From: Lachnospiraceae bacterium
GTDB lineage: Bacteria > Bacillota > Clostridia > Lachnospirales > Lachnospiraceae
Length of the DNA stretch: 64,000 nt
NCBI GenBank assembly: GCA_910575475.1
Contig: CAJTGD010000018.1
Span: forward strand, 56,540 to 120,539
Direction of reading: 5' to 3'
Shown: positions 29,617-39,634 of the stretch, piece by piece
How positions within the stretch are numbered: position 1 is the first letter of the stretch
How the letters are laid out: each line of letters begins with the position of its first letter
Position numbers and translations under genes: made by a program
Notes under the pieces: generated by a model
Databases searched by the model: none
What the model saw: only the letters and a program-made list of their open reading frames with translations
Told to the model about the DNA's origin: nothing

Positions 29617-30375
29617 ATGATTCCAAAAAAAATACATTATTTCTGGGTTGGCGGTAAGCCTATGCCGGAAAAAAGCAAAGCCTGCGTCGAAAGCTGGAAA
29701 AAATTCTGTCCGGATTATGAGATGATCGAATGGAACGAATCTAATTACGATTTTTCCGTATGCACTTATATGGCACAGGCCTATGAGGCCGGCCTATGGG
29801 GGTTTGTTCCCGATTATGCCCGGCTGGATATCATTTACCGGATAGGCGGGATTTATCTGGACACAGATGTGGAATTGCTGCAGAGCCTGGATAAGCTGTT
29901 AAACTGTAAAGCCTTCATGGGTTTTGAAAACCGGACGTCCGTAGCGCCGGGGTTAGGGTTTGGCGCGGAGCCGGGAAATGAAATCCTGAAACAGATGCGG
30001 GATCTGTACTATTCCTTTTCCTTCTATAATGAAAATGGTACACCCAATATCGTACCCTCTCCCTTTTATGCTACAGAATTCTTGAAATCCTATGGCCTGC
30101 GGCTCAATGGCAAACGTCAGACCGTGCAGGGAATGGATATATTCCCTGCTGAATATTTTGCCCCGCTCTGTTATGCGGACAACCGTTTGAAAATAACCGG
30201 AAATACTTACAGCATACATTGGTATCATGCCTCCTGGCATACCCCGGAGCAGAGGGAGCGGACCAAGCGGATTCAGAAGATCAACCGGATATTCGGCCAG
30301 CGTCTGGGCAGGGTTGTCAACAGAGGATGCTCTGCTGTTATCCGTGTGAAACGGCATATTGTCAGAAAAAAGTAA
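29617..30375 (+). CDS. Glycosyltransferase, GT32/OCH1-like (DXD sugar-binding family)
   Basis: 252 residues. Starts IPKKIHYFWVGGKPMP as in the family. The metal-binding DxD lies in GGIYLDTDVELL, after the WGFVPDYARLDIIYRIGG core. The C-terminus has SIHWYHASW. Known members transfer mannose or galactose to capsular or cell-surface glycans. Ten bases after the previous gene. Confidence 0.88.
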   Translation: MIPKKIHYFWVGGKPMPEKSKACVESWKKFCPDYEMIEWNESNYDFSVCTYMAQAYEAGLWGFVPDYARLDIIYRIGGIYLDTDVELLQSLDKLLNCKAFMGFENRTSVAPGLGFGAEPGNEILKQMRDLYYSFSFYNENGTPNIVPSPFYATEFLKSYGLRLNGKRQTVQGMDIFPAEYFAPLCYADNRLKITGNTYSIHWYHASWHTPEQRERTKRIQKINRIFGQRLGRVVNRGCSAVIRVKRHIVRKK

Positions 30376-30421
30376 GAATACTCTTTCAAAACAATGCATA
30401 GAAACAATGGAAGGAAAAGCT

Positions 30422-31969
30422 ATGGGTTCCAGAACAAAAAACAGTGTAAAAAATGTATTTTTTTCCGAGCTTTCTTATGCCGCAACCCTCATTCTGCAGT
30501 TCGCAAACCGGAGCTTCTTCATACGTTTCCTGCCGGAAGAATATCTTAGCCTGAACGGCCTGTTTTCCAATATACTGTCTTTTTTATCCATTGCTGAGCT
30601 GGGCATTGGCTGTGCCGTTGATTTTGCCCTCTACAGGCCGCTGAAAGAACAGGATACAGAAGCATTAAAATCAATCATGGCTCTTTACCAACGCTTTTAT
30701 ACCTTCGCAGGGCTTGCTGTGCTGATCTCCGGAAGTGCATTAACTCCATTTTTGCCCCATTTTATCAAGGAGCCCACGGCCCATATCGGCGGCATGTACC
30801 TGTATTTTCTGCTTTACCTTGCCAACTCAGGCATCAGTTATTTTTATGCCAGTAAACGCTCCCTGATCATCTGCGATCAGAAGGAGTATGTTGTCAGCGT
30901 CATAACCTCCCTGTTTCATACCGCTGTAAAACTACTGCAGATCGTATCCCTGATCCTGTTTCAGAGCTACGCGGCTTATTTGAGCCTTTTGATCGCAGGC
31001 ACTCTTCTGGAAAATATTGTGATCACCATACTGGCTGACCGGATGTATCCATTCTTAAAAGAAAAAAGGATAAAGAAGCTCTGTCCCGGACTTTCCGCGG
31101 ATATCAGGAAAAATGCCTATGCTTTTTTGTTCCAGAAAATAGGGGTCATTGTCGTATATGCGACGGACAACCTGATCATTTCAAAATTTGTCGGCTTTTC
31201 TTTTGTCGGCATATATTCCAATTATACTCTGGTCATTCAGGCGGTCCAGACGGCAGCCTACCGGTTCTTTGATTCTATTACCGCAAGCATCGGTGATTTT
31301 GCCGCATCCAATGAGAAAGGGCATGTGGAAAAAATCCTGTACAGGGTATTGTTTATCAATGCATGGATGTTCTGCTTCTGCTCGGTCTGCCTTCTGTGCC
31401 TGATGCAGCCGTTTATCCGGCTGTGGGCTGGGGAAAAGTATCTGTTATCTGGCCTTACCCTGGTCATCATTGTCCTTAATTTTTATCTGGAAGGGATGCG
31501 GGCGACCCTCGTGACTTTTAAACGGGCGATCGGGCTTTTCTGGCAGACACGCTACAGGCCCGTTTTTGAAGGACTCTTAAATCTGGCACTTTCCATCCCG
31601 CTGGCTGTCCGTTTCGGCGTTGCCGGGACTTTGCTCGGCACGATCATCAGCACCTGCTGTATGTCCGGCCTGCTTGAGCCATATGTTTTGTATCGCTCTT
31701 ACTTTAAAAAAGGGTTTTGGAAATGGATGCTTTGCCATGCAAAATATGCATTGACTGCCTTCGTGGCATCAGGTCTTACTATTTTCGGGTGCGGGCTGGT
31801 AAGGATGCAGCCGCTTACCGGCTTTTTGGTCAAGATCATCCTGTGTATTTTAATTCCGAACCTGTTTATGGCGCTTATATTCCGAAAAAATGAAAACTAT
31901 ATTTATCTGAAAAAATCTCTCGTCCAGTTCCTGAATGATGGTATCCGCGCGCATCTGTCCAAGGAATGA
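30422..31969 (+). CDS. Polysaccharide flippase, Wzx/MATE-like
   Basis: 515 residues from the ATG at 30422 with AAGGA upstream. About 14 membrane helices. The opening segment SVKNVFFSELSYAATLILQFANRSFFIRFL is typical of the polysaccharide biosynthesis/oligosaccharide flippase family. It probably moves the lipid-linked glycan made by the three upstream transferases across the membrane. No polymerase or priming transferase lies beside it, so the set is incomplete here. Confidence 0.87.
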   Translation: MGSRTKNSVKNVFFSELSYAATLILQFANRSFFIRFLPEEYLSLNGLFSNILSFLSIAELGIGCAVDFALYRPLKEQDTEALKSIMALYQRFYTFAGLAVLISGSALTPFLPHFIKEPTAHIGGMYLYFLLYLANSGISYFYASKRSLIICDQKEYVVSVITSLFHTAVKLLQIVSLILFQSYAAYLSLLIAGTLLENIVITILADRMYPFLKEKRIKKLCPGLSADIRKNAYAFLFQKIGVIVVYATDNLIISKFVGFSFVGIYSNYTLVIQAVQTAAYRFFDSITASIGDFAASNEKGHVEKILYRVLFINAWMFCFCSVCLLCLMQPFIRLWAGEKYLLSGLTLVIIVLNFYLEGMRATLVTFKRAIGLFWQTRYRPVFEGLLNLALSIPLAVRFGVAGTLLGTIISTCCMSGLLEPYVLYRSYFKKGFWKWMLCHAKYALTAFVASGLTIFGCGLVRMQPLTGFLVKIILCILIPNLFMALIFRKNENYIYLKKSLVQFLNDGIRAHLSKE

Positions 31970-31988
31970 CAAAGGAGATTAGAAAAGG

Positions 31989-32057
31989 AAAAAAGAAGAA
32001 TTCCGCAGAAATCGCAAATGCTGAAAAATCGGATTCCTGTGGGATTCTTCCTTTTTT
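31989..32057 (+). terminator. Terminator of the glycan cluster
   Basis: A long stem, AAAAAAG-AAGAAT and CAG pairing with CTG and ATTCTT-CCTTTTTT, ends in a T run. Confidence 0.8.
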
Positions 32058-32135
32058 GTCAACCAGGCAGATAAGGCCGATCAACCGGCAGCCCTGTTCC
32101 TTTGTTATGCGTAAATACAGGCATTTACAGAGCTA

Positions 32136-33113
32136 TTACCTGATATCTTCAATACTCCATGCATACTCGTGCCCGGCTTCCTGCAAAAGTGTTTTCGCCT
32201 CCGGAAGTGTTTTTCCGACCAGAGCGGGCATTTTCTCCGGCATCTCGGCATGGACAGAGATGATTCCAAATATTGCCGGGAACAGTCCTGCTAAAAGAAA
32301 TACTGCACAGCATTTTGTTTTTATAGACATTTTTTTCTGATTCATGATTGCACCAATCCTTTCTTGAAGTAATCCGCTTAAAAATCCGGTTCCCAATATG
32401 GCGGACGGAGTCATCCGGCAATAACAGTCCAGCAGAGTATGTGCATATCCTGCATGTTCTTCTTTATTTAATGTCCGGAGCACATCCGCATCGCAGGCCA
32501 ATTCCAGATCCCGATTGAAGAGCAGCAGCATCAGCCAGCATGCCGGATTGTACCAGTTCAGTACCGCGGCTGTTATCATAAATAGCTTCTTCCACAGATC
32601 CAGCCGCCGGATATGCATCCACTCATGCAGCAAAATATATTCGTATTGAGCAGCGCTGTACTGCTGCGCGGGCAGGACGATCTTCGGACAGAGCAGGCCA
32701 TATACGATTGGCGAGACGGCCGCGGGCGAAGTATATATATAAAAATGCGGTCTGCAGGAATGCGACTCTGCCCAGCGGCAGACGAACTCATTTTGCAGTA
32801 CTTCTTTTTGCTTCATCCGGTTGTAAAAACAGATATAGTCTGCCAGAAGAATCAGAAGAGCGATCCCGGTTCCGCCCCGGTGTATCCAGACGAGACAATC
32901 CGCCAGTCCGGCAGCCGGACCATAGGAATACTGCTCTGGTGAATGCGGGATGCTCAGGATCGGAATACCGATGTCCTGCGGAAGCAGAAGCCGTATACCG
33001 ATCAGCATCCACAGGCATTCCAGCGTGCGCGGACAAAAGGAGCGGATGAGGTGCTTCCTCCCGGCAGCAGCTCCCAGGATGAGCAGGGCCGTCTTAAACT
33101 GTAATACTGCCAT
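32136..33113 (-). CDS. M56 family metallopeptidase (BlaR1-like) with PASTA-like tail
   Basis: 325 residues. Membrane helices near the N-terminus and around 85-105, then the zinc motif in LLHEWMHIRRLDLW (HExxH), the Glu of FNRDLELACDADV, and a last helix (about 270-290). The outer tail reads MPALVGKTLPEAKTLLQEAG, which matches the first half of a PASTA repeat, then stops. BlaR1 normally ends in a penicillin-binding sensor domain; here a half PASTA repeat takes that place. It likely senses a cell wall signal and cleaves the BlaI-type repressor encoded just upstream. Confidence 0.85.
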   Translation of the reverse strand: MAVLQFKTALLILGAAAGRKHLIRSFCPRTLECLWMLIGIRLLLPQDIGIPILSIPHSPEQYSYGPAAGLADCLVWIHRGGTGIALLILLADYICFYNRMKQKEVLQNEFVCRWAESHSCRPHFYIYTSPAAVSPIVYGLLCPKIVLPAQQYSAAQYEYILLHEWMHIRRLDLWKKLFMITAAVLNWYNPACWLMLLLFNRDLELACDADVLRTLNKEEHAGYAHTLLDCYCRMTPSAILGTGFLSGLLQERIGAIMNQKKMSIKTKCCAVFLLAGLFPAIFGIISVHAEMPEKMPALVGKTLPEAKTLLQEAGHEYAWSIEDIR

Positions 33114-33124
33114 ATGCCTTCACC

Positions 33125-33478
33125 TTATTTCCTTTCCTCGATCATGCTTCGAAGCTGTTCCACTTCCTCCGGAGATAAGCTTTCGCGGGTCAGCAGCGAT
33201 GCGAATAAAAGCCCCACGGAACCCTGGTAAAACTTATCCAAAACCTCTGTCAATGCCGACTGTCTTGCGGCTTCCTGCTCGATCAGCGGGGTGCAGAAAA
33301 ATCCGGGCTCCGTGCGCCTGACGGCTCCTTTATCCACCAGCTTCTTGATGACCGTGTAGGAGGTATTTTTGTTCCAGCCGATGGAATGCTTCAGCTCATC
33401 GGCAATCTGCTTTGCGGACAATGCTCCGTTCCGCCATAATAAATCCATTACCTTTAATTCGGAATCATAAAATTTCAT
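33125..33478 (-). CDS. BlaI/MecI/CopY family repressor
   Basis: 117 residues from the ATG at 33478; a GTG four codons earlier is possible. Winged helix DSELKVMDLLWRNGALSAKQIADEL and GWNKNTSYTVIKKLVDKGAVRR, then the dimerisation helices with the family FYQGSVGLLFASLL. Represses its own operon by binding the dyads directly upstream and is expected to be cleaved by the M56 partner 11 bases downstream. Confidence 0.92.
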   Translation of the reverse strand: MKFYDSELKVMDLLWRNGALSAKQIADELKHSIGWNKNTSYTVIKKLVDKGAVRRTEPGFFCTPLIEQEAARQSALTEVLDKFYQGSVGLLFASLLTRESLSPEEVEQLRSMIEERK

Positions 33479-33500
33479 GATACGATACACCTGCTTTCAT

Positions 33501-33551
33501 ACTATTGCAATAGTCTAGTTATAGACTACACTAATAGTCTAAAATTGTCAA
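33501..33551 (-). promoter_or_regulatory. BlaI-type operator cluster and promoter
   Basis: Dyads TAGTCTA-N4-TAGACTA (33511-33528) and TAGACTA-N6-TAGTCTA (33522-33541) share a half-site; ACTATT-GC-AATAGT (33501-33514) overlaps them. The minus-strand -35 TTGACA is at 33551-33546. The TAGACTA/TAGTCTA half-sites cover the expected -10 region, so repressor binding would block RNA polymerase. Confidence 0.75.
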
Positions 33552-33606
33552 GAGAATTGTGAAATAAATAAGGAATTTTTGCGGCGGCAAATCAGAACAG
33601 ACGATA

Positions 33607-33634
33607 TGAAAAAAGGACCGCATGAGCAGTCCTT
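33607..33634 (-). terminator. Terminator of the 55-aa ORF
   Basis: Read on the minus strand, stem AAGGAC / GTCCTT is followed by TTTTTT. It supports transcription of the small frame above it. Confidence 0.65.
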
Positions 33635-33676
33635 AAAAAATCATTTGCCGTAACTGAACCAGCGCATTGTGTAAAT

Positions 33677-33844
33677 TTAGAACTCAATCCCTTTTCCACT
33701 GCAGTCATTAATATAAGAAACAACTTCCTCCAGTCTGGACACGGCCGCCTGCATATCGTCCCAGTCGTCGCCGCGCAGTTCTTTGGAAACCAGTATACTT
33801 TTTACGTCCTTCAGCTTCTGGATCATTTCCCCGTTTCTTTCCAT
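33677..33844 (-). CDS. Small hypothetical protein, 55 aa
   Basis: Starts MERNGEMIQKLKDVKSILVS, acidic and helical, with a Trp-Asp motif (GDDWDDMQ). Not recognised. The ATG at 33844 has GAGG nine bases before it. A minus-strand terminator lies 43 bases after the stop. Confidence 0.5.
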   Translation of the reverse strand: MERNGEMIQKLKDVKSILVSKELRGDDWDDMQAAVSRLEEVVSYINDCSGKGIEF

Positions 33845-33945
33845 ATACGATCGCCTCACTTCTATGAAATATTATGTATGTCCTCCCGGGTTTGGGGTTG
33901 TGGACAGCTCTAAGTTCTTATTTATATTGCGATTCCTGCGCCGCA

Positions 33946-34530
33946 TTATGTCTGCTCCCGGAATGTGATGACACCGGTCTCCGCGTCCATGCTCTCCACG
34001 ATCGCCAGGGATTCCAGCTGGAATCCGAGATTCCGTATGATCTGTCCGCCCTGCTGGAATCCCTTTTCAATCGCGATCCCGATCCCGGCTACCGTAGCTC
34101 CGGCCATCTGGGTGATCTGGATCAGCCCCTGCAGCGCGCAGCCGTTTGCCAGGAAATCATCAATGATCAGGATGTGGTCCCGGGAATCCAGAAACTTTTG
34201 TGCCACGATCACGTTGTTTTTACATTTATGCGTAAAGGATTCTACCTCTGCCACATACATATCCCCTTCCAGGTTGATGCTTTTTGACTTCTTCGCAAAT
34301 ATGACCGGTACCTGGAAATGCCGTGCGGCCAGACAGGCGATCCCGATTCCGGAAGCTTCGATGGTCAGGATCTTCGTAACAGGCGTGTCCGCAAAGCGCC
34401 GTTTAAATTCCGCCCCCATCTGGTCAAACAGTCCGATGTCCATCTGGTGATTCAGAAAGCTGTCTACCTTCAATACATTTCCCTCTTTTACCATGCCGTC
34501 GCTCAAAATTCTCTCTTCTAAAAAGTTCAT
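33946..34530 (-). CDS. xpt: Xanthine phosphoribosyltransferase
   Basis: 194 residues from the ATG at 34530 (AAGGAG eight bases before). Converts xanthine and PRPP to XMP in purine salvage. Visible: [16 protein letters not shown] at the start, the PRPP loop [17 protein letters not shown] and the substrate hood [14 protein letters not shown]. No purine riboswitch was found in its leader, unlike B. subtilis xpt. The purine riboswitch of this window is at 58490 instead. Confidence 0.94.
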   Translation of the reverse strand: MNFLEERILSDGMVKEGNVLKVDSFLNHQMDIGLFDQMGAEFKRRFADTPVTKILTIEASGIGIACLAARHFQVPVIFAKKSKSINLEGDMYVAEVESFTHKCKNNVIVAQKFLDSRDHILIIDDFLANGCALQGLIQITQMAGATVAGIGIAIEKGFQQGGQIIRNLGFQLESLAIVESMDAETGVITFREQT

Positions 34531-34597
34531 CCTTCGTCTCCTTTCCAAATCCTTTTTCCATATATCCTGAGTTTACCACATTTTTCTCCAAAAGTCC

Positions 34598-34626
34598 TTG
34601 ACTTTCTGAAAAAAACGTAATAAACT
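34598..34626 (+). promoter_or_regulatory. str operon promoter
   Basis: TTGACT (34598-34603), N17, TAAACT (34621-34626). Confidence 0.75.
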
Positions 34627-34795
34627 AGTCTAGCGTGCACGGAGATGCATTCATTTTTGTGTACGGAATTACCCTGTCGGGCATAAGAAGTCCAACGGGG
34701 ATATAGGTAATGAGAATTATCTGCAGCCATTTCCGTATGGTGCAAAAGTCTGTATCACATACGGGAAAAACGAAAGAATCGTAGGAGGTGAAAAA
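34627..34795 (+). other. Structured leader of rpsL
   Basis: About 165 bases of leader. A clear hairpin CCGTATG / CATACGG (34733-34764) lies 30 bases before the start, and CCCTGTCGGG with CCAACGGGG upstream can also pair. It could be a site for ribosomal protein feedback, but no known leader class was recognised. Confidence 0.45.
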
Positions 34796-35218
34796 ATGCC
34801 AACATTTAACCAGTTAGTTAGAAAAGGACGTCAGACTTCTGAGAAGAAATCTACGGCACCTGCACTTCAGAAGGGTTACAATTCTCTGAAGAAGCGTGCG
34901 ACAGATGCATCCGCACCGCAGAAGAGAGGTGTATGTACCGCAGTAAAGACAGCGACACCGAAGAAGCCGAACTCTGCTCTGAGGAAGATCGCCAGAGTAC
35001 GTCTGTCTAATGGAATCGAAGTAACAAGCTACATTCCGGGTGAAGGACACAACCTGCAGGAGCATAGCGTAGTTATGATCCGTGGAGGAAGAGTAAAGGA
35101 CCTGCCTGGTACAAGATACCACATCATCAGAGGTACGCTTGATACGGCGGGAGTTGCCAAGAGAAGACAGGCACGTTCCAAGTACGGCGCAAAGAGACCA
35201 AAAGACGCTAAAAAGTAA
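34796..35218 (+). CDS. rpsL: 30S ribosomal protein S12
   Basis: 140 residues. Decoding-site protein. [11 protein letters not shown] at the start; [18 protein letters not shown] and [12 protein letters not shown] are conserved. The Lys residues that mutate to streptomycin resistance (in KKPNS and RVKDLP) are wild type. The loop at about 15-45 is longer than in E. coli, as in other Clostridia. GTAGGAGGTG before the start. Confidence 0.97.
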   Translation: MPTFNQLVRKGRQTSEKKSTAPALQKGYNSLKKRATDASAPQKRGVCTAVKTATPKKPNSALRKIARVRLSNGIEVTSYIPGEGHNLQEHSVVMIRGGRVKDLPGTRYHIIRGTLDTAGVAKRRQARSKYGAKRPKDAKK

Positions 35219-35265
35219 ACACTTAATAAATGACGCATGCGCGTCATGAATTTAGTGTTTACTTT
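35212..35265 (+). other. Large hairpin at the rpsL stop
   Basis: AAAGTAAACACT / AGTGTTTACTTT with inner AAATGACGC / GCGTCAT; the left arm contains the rpsL stop codon. T run is short (TTTGTT). It could be an attenuator or processing site inside the str operon. Confidence 0.6.
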
Positions 35266-35367
35266 GTTCTTCGATGCGAAGCGGCGAAGAACTTCCTTGT
35301 GAAGCAGCCGATGTGTTCATTAATCAATGAACCAGCAAATAACTTCCTTGTGAAGCAGCGAAGAACT
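35266..35367 (+). repeat. Degenerate tandem stem-loop repeats between rpsL and rpsG
   Basis: AACTTCCTTGTGAAGCAG occurs at 35290-35307 and again at 35341-35358 (51-base period), each copy holding the mini-stem CTTC-CTTGT-GAAG. GAAGCGGCGAAGAACT (35278) and GAAGCAGCGAAGAACT (35352) extend the repeat. The rest of the 35368-35573 gap holds a hairpin TGCCCGG / CCGGGCA (around 35437-35455) and no gene. Confidence 0.6.
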
Positions 35368-35573
35368 ACCGAAGACTACAAAGTTAAATCGTATCACAAA
35401 CAGAACTATGATGAATCGTAGGTTGCGGATTATACTGCCCGGCATCCCCGGGCATAGATTGGTCCCTTTCAGCCACGAGCACATGCTATGCGATTTCCAT
35501 AGAGAGACACATGTGAGTACCGATGATTTAATCTCCGGTTATCCGGAAAATGATGATTAAGGAGGGAAGGACC

Positions 35574-36044
35574 GTGCCACGTAAAGGACATACTCAAAAA
35601 AGAGATGTATTAGCGGATCCAATATACAACAATAAGGTTGTTACCAAGCTTATCAACAACATTATGCTGGATGGTAAGAAGGGTGTAGCTCAGAAGATTG
35701 TATACGGAGCATTTGAAAGAGTTGAAGCGAAGGCTGACAAGCCGGCGATCGATGTGTTCGAGGAAGCAATGAACAACATCATGCCTGTGCTGGAAGTAAA
35801 AGCAAGACGTATCGGCGGTGCCACATACCAGGTGCCGATCGAAGTTAGAGCGGACAGAAGACAGGCTCTGGCTCTGCGCTGGCTGACCATGTTCTCACGC
35901 AAGAGAGGCGAGAAGACCATGGAAGAAAGGCTTGCGAATGAGATCCTGGATGCGTCCAACAACACAGGCGCATCTGTAAAAAGAAAAGAAGATATGCATA
36001 AGATGGCAGAGGCAAACAAGGCGTTTGCACATTACAGATTTTAA
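35574..36044 (+). CDS. rpsG: 30S ribosomal protein S7
   Basis: 156 residues, the normal length, from a GTG start at 35574 with AAGGAGGG upstream. Binds the 3' domain of 16S rRNA and in many bacteria represses its own operon. [20 protein letters not shown] at the start, [11 protein letters not shown] and ALRWL in the core, and [12 protein letters not shown] at the end. Confidence 0.97.
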   Translation: MPRKGHTQKRDVLADPIYNNKVVTKLINNIMLDGKKGVAQKIVYGAFERVEAKADKPAIDVFEEAMNNIMPVLEVKARRIGGATYQVPIEVRADRRQALALRWLTMFSRKRGEKTMEERLANEILDASNNTGASVKRKEDMHKMAEANKAFAHYRF

Positions 36045-36072
36045 AGTTGCATAAATATAGGAGGAGAAGATT

Positions 36073-38190
36073 TTGGCTGGAAGAGAATACCCATTAGAGA
36101 GAACCAGGAACATCGGTATCATGGCTCACATTGATGCGGGTAAGACAACACTGACAGAACGTATTCTTTACTATACCGGTGTGAACTATAAAATCGGCGA
36201 TACTCACGAAGGAACTGCTACCATGGACTGGATGGAGCAGGAGCAGGAGAGGGGTATCACGATTACTTCTGCTGCCACAACCTGTCACTGGACTTTGGAG
36301 GACCATACAAAGCCGAAGGAAGGCGCTCTGGAGCATCGTATCAACATCATTGATACGCCGGGACACGTTGACTTTACCGTAGAGGTAGAACGTTCACTCC
36401 GTGTTCTGGACGGTGCTGTCGGCGTATTCTGCGCAAAGGGCGGTGTTGAGCCGCAGTCAGAAAACGTATGGCGTCAGGCTGACACGTATAATGTACCAAG
36501 AATGGCATTCATCAACAAGATGGATATTCTTGGAGCAGATTTCTACAATGCAGTAGATCAGATCAGAACCAGACTTGGCAAGAATGCAATCTGTCTTCAG
36601 CTGCCCATCGGCAAGGAAGATGATTTTAAGGGAATCATTGACCTGATGGAGATGGAAGCCTACATCTATAACGATGAAAAGGGTGATGACATTTCCATTA
36701 CGGAGATTCCGGAAGAAATGAAAGACGAAGCAGAGCTGTACCGTTCAGAATTGGTAGAGAAGATCTGCGATCTGGACGATGACCTCATGATGGAATACCT
36801 GGAAGGCAATGAGCCGTCCATCGAGGACATGAAGAGAGTGCTTCGCAAGGCAACATGCGAGTGTACTGCAGTACCGGTTTGCTGCGGCACCGCTTACAGA
36901 AATAAAGGTGTCCAGAAGCTTTTGGACGCGATCCTTGAATATATGCCGGCGCCGACAGACATCCCGCCGATCCAGGGCGTGGATCCGGACGGAAACGAAG
37001 TCGTAAGACATTCTTCTGACGAAGAGCCGTTCTCCGCACTGGCATTCAAGATCATGACAGACCCGTTCGTAGGAAAATTAGCTTATTTCCGTGTGTATTC
37101 CGGTACTGTGAACTCCGGTTCTTATGTACTGAACGCAACGAAGGGCAAAAAGGAACGTGTTGGCCGTATCCTTCAGATGCATGCCAACAAGAGGCAGGAA
37201 CTGGATAAGGTGTACTCTGGAGATATCGCGGCAGCCATCGGATTTAAGCTGACTACCACAGGTGATACCATTTGTGACGACCAGCATCCGGTCATCCTGG
37301 AGTCCATGGAATTCCCGGAGCCGGTAATCGAGCTCGCCATCGAGCCCAAGACCAAGGCATCCCAGGGCAAGCTGGGCGAATCTCTTGCGAAGCTTGCGGA
37401 GGAAGACCCGACATTCCGTGCACACACCAATCCGGATACAGGACAGACCATCATCGCAGGTATGGGAGAGCTTCATCTGGAGATCATCGTAGACAGACTG
37501 CTGCGTGAGTTCAAGGTAGAGGCCAATGTAGGAGCACCTCAGGTTGCTTACAAGGAATCCATCACCAAGCCTGTGGAAGTAGACAGCAAGTACGCGAAGC
37601 AGTCCGGCGGACGCGGACAGTACGGACATTGTAAGGTAAAATTCGAACCCATGGATGTCAACGGAGAAGAGATTTACAAGTTCGAATCTTCTGTTGTCGG
37701 CGGCGCGATTCCGAAGGAATACATTCCGGCGGTAGGCGAAGGTATCGAGGAAGCGATGAAGTCCGGTATCCTGGGCGGATTCCCGGTAGTCGGCATCTAT
37801 GCGAATGTATACGACGGTTCCTACCATGAAGTCGATTCCAGTGAGATGGCATTCCACATCGCAGGTTCTCTTGCATTCAAGGATGCAATGAAGAAGGGCG
37901 CTCCGATTCTGTTAGAGCCTATCATGAAGGTGGAAGTGACCATGCCGGAAGAGTATATGGGAGATATCATTGGAGATATCAACTCACGGCGCGGACGGAT
38001 CGAAGGTATGGACGACCTGGGCGGCGGCAAGATCGTGCGCGCATTCGTACCGTTGTCCGAGATGTTCGGATATGCGACTGACCTGCGTTCCAGAACACAG
38101 GGCCGCGGAAACTACTCCATGTTCTTCGAAAGCTACGAACCGGTTCCGAAGTCAGTCACAGAAAAGGTATTATCGAACAAAAACGATTAA
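36073..38190 (+). CDS. fusA: Elongation factor G
   Basis: 705 residues with a TTG start at 36073 after AGGAGGAGA. GTPase of ribosome translocation. G1 [11 protein letters not shown]3 [10 protein letters not shown]4 NKMD; the C-terminal domain IV/V includes [10 protein letters not shown] and the loop near [23 protein letters not shown]. Cotranscribed with rpsL and rpsG. Confidence 0.97.
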   Translation: MAGREYPLERTRNIGIMAHIDAGKTTLTERILYYTGVNYKIGDTHEGTATMDWMEQEQERGITITSAATTCHWTLEDHTKPKEGALEHRINIIDTPGHVDFTVEVERSLRVLDGAVGVFCAKGGVEPQSENVWRQADTYNVPRMAFINKMDILGADFYNAVDQIRTRLGKNAICLQLPIGKEDDFKGIIDLMEMEAYIYNDEKGDDISITEIPEEMKDEAELYRSELVEKICDLDDDLMMEYLEGNEPSIEDMKRVLRKATCECTAVPVCCGTAYRNKGVQKLLDAILEYMPAPTDIPPIQGVDPDGNEVVRHSSDEEPFSALAFKIMTDPFVGKLAYFRVYSGTVNSGSYVLNATKGKKERVGRILQMHANKRQELDKVYSGDIAAAIGFKLTTTGDTICDDQHPVILESMEFPEPVIELAIEPKTKASQGKLGESLAKLAEEDPTFRAHTNPDTGQTIIAGMGELHLEIIVDRLLREFKVEANVGAPQVAYKESITKPVEVDSKYAKQSGGRGQYGHCKVKFEPMDVNGEEIYKFESSVVGGAIPKEYIPAVGEGIEEAMKSGILGGFPVVGIYANVYDGSYHEVDSSEMAFHIAGSLAFKDAMKKGAPILLEPIMKVEVTMPEEYMGDIIGDINSRRGRIEGMDDLGGGKIVRAFVPLSEMFGYATDLRSRTQGRGNYSMFFESYEPVPKSVTEKVLSNKND

Positions 38191-38207
38191 ATATTTTTGA
38201 AAAAGGC

Positions 38208-38236
38208 TTGAAAAACCTATGAGTTTGAAATATAAT
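38208..38236 (+). promoter_or_regulatory. tuf promoter
   Basis: TTGAAA (38208-38213), N17, TATAAT (38231-38236), giving tuf its own transcript inside the str operon. Confidence 0.8.
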
Positions 38237-38316
38237 CAAGGATAGCCGAGTAAAAAAACCGAAACAATCTAAAAATGCCTGATAGACAGGTGCTATTATT
38301 AAGGAGGACATTCAAA

Positions 38317-39510
38317 ATGGCTAAAGCTAAATTTGAAAGAACAAAACCACATGCTAATATTGGTACCATCGGCCACGTTGACCATGGTAAGACAACTCTG
38401 ACAGCAGCGATCACAAAGGTTCTTGCTAAGAGAGTAGAAGGTAACGCAGAGGTGGCTTTCGACAACATCGATAAGGCTCCGGAAGAGAGAGAGCGTGGAA
38501 TCACAATCTCTACCGCTCACGTTGAGTATGAGACAGACAACCGTCACTATGCGCACGTTGACTGCCCGGGACATGCTGACTACGTTAAGAACATGATCAC
38601 CGGTGCTGCTCAGATGGACGGCGCGATCCTGGTTGTAGCTGCTACAGACGGAGTTATGGCTCAGACAAGAGAGCATATCCTGCTTTCCCGTCAGGTTAAC
38701 GTTCCGTATATCGTAGTATTCATGAACAAGTGCGATATGGTTGACGACGAAGAGCTGCTTGAACTGGTTGAGATGGAGATCCGTGAGTTGCTTGACGAGT
38801 ATGAGTTCCCGGGAGATGACACTCCTGTTATCCAGGGTTCTGCTCTGAAGGCTCTGGAAGATCCGGACAGCGAATGGGGCGACAAGGTTATGGAGCTTAT
38901 GAAGGCTGTTGACGAGTGGATCCCGACACCGGAGCGTGATACAGATAAGCCGTTCCTGATGCCTGTAGAGGACGTATTCTCCATCACAGGACGTGGAACT
39001 GTTGCTACAGGCCGTGTAGAGCGTGGAACACTTCACGTATCTGACGAAGTAGAGATCATCGGTATCCATGAGGATATCCGCAAGACTGTTGTAACTGGTA
39101 TCGAGATGTTCCGTAAGCTGCTTGACGAGGCTCGTGCAGGTGATAACATCGGTGCACTGCTCCGTGGCGTACAGAGAACAGAGATCGAAAGAGGTCAGGT
39201 TCTGATCAAACCAGGTACTGTAAAGTGTCATACAAAGTTTACCTGCCAGGTTTACGTACTGACAAAGGATGAAGGTGGCCGTCATACACCGTTCTTCAAC
39301 AACTACAGACCGCAGTTCTATTTCAGAACAACAGACGTTACTGGTGTCTGCGATCTGCCGGAGGGCGTAGAGATGTGTATGCCTGGAGATAACGTAGAGA
39401 TGACAGTTGAACTGATCCATCCGGTAGCTATGGAGGAAGGTCTTCGTTTCGCTATCCGTGAAGGCGGACGTACAGTTGGATCTGGTACAGTAGCTAAGAT
39501 TATTGAATAA
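38317..39510 (+). CDS. tuf: Elongation factor Tu
   Basis: 397 residues from the ATG at 38317 (TAAGGAGGA before it). Delivers aminoacyl-tRNA to the ribosome. [23 protein letters not shown] and the C-terminal [18 protein letters not shown] are present. Codon use is strongly biased compared with neighbours, as expected for a highly expressed gene. Confidence 0.98.
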   Translation: MAKAKFERTKPHANIGTIGHVDHGKTTLTAAITKVLAKRVEGNAEVAFDNIDKAPEERERGITISTAHVEYETDNRHYAHVDCPGHADYVKNMITGAAQMDGAILVVAATDGVMAQTREHILLSRQVNVPYIVVFMNKCDMVDDEELLELVEMEIRELLDEYEFPGDDTPVIQGSALKALEDPDSEWGDKVMELMKAVDEWIPTPERDTDKPFLMPVEDVFSITGRGTVATGRVERGTLHVSDEVEIIGIHEDIRKTVVTGIEMFRKLLDEARAGDNIGALLRGVQRTEIERGQVLIKPGTVKCHTKFTCQVYVLTKDEGGRHTPFFNNYRPQFYFRTTDVTGVCDLPEGVEMCMPGDNVEMTVELIHPVAMEEGLRFAIREGGRTVGSGTVAKIIE

Positions 39511-39532
39511 TTTTTAAAAAGCTAGATTTTAT

Positions 39533-39566
39533 GGGGCTTTCTGGGATTTCAGAAAGTCCCTTTTAA
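39533..39566 (+). terminator. Terminator after tuf
   Basis: Stem GGGGCTTTCTG / CAGAAAGTCCC followed by TTTT. Confidence 0.8.
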
Positions 39567-39588
39567 AAAAAGAAATGATGAGTAGAGA

Positions 39589-39621
39589 AGGGACTGGTTT
39601 AAATTTCTAAATCAGTCCCTT
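39589..39621 (-). terminator. Terminator of the aminopeptidase gene
   Basis: Stem AAGGGACTG-N-TTTA / TAAA-N-CAGTCCCTT, 13 bases past the minus-strand stop. It may work in both directions. Confidence 0.65.
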
Positions 39622-39634
39622 TGTACAGTCAGAA

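Noticed and set aside
31966..32340. Plus-strand open frame of 124 codons after the flippase
   Set aside because: It begins inside the flippase stop, runs through a strong terminator and opposes the M56 protease gene; its residues match no protein.
34531..34795. Possible purine riboswitch before xpt
   Set aside because: Neither strand shows the TTTCTACC and CCGTAA motifs there; only the rpsL promoter and leader hairpins.
35266..35367. CRISPR-like repeats
   Set aside because: Only two 18-base repeats with unequal flanks, each a self-complementary stem, and no cas genes.
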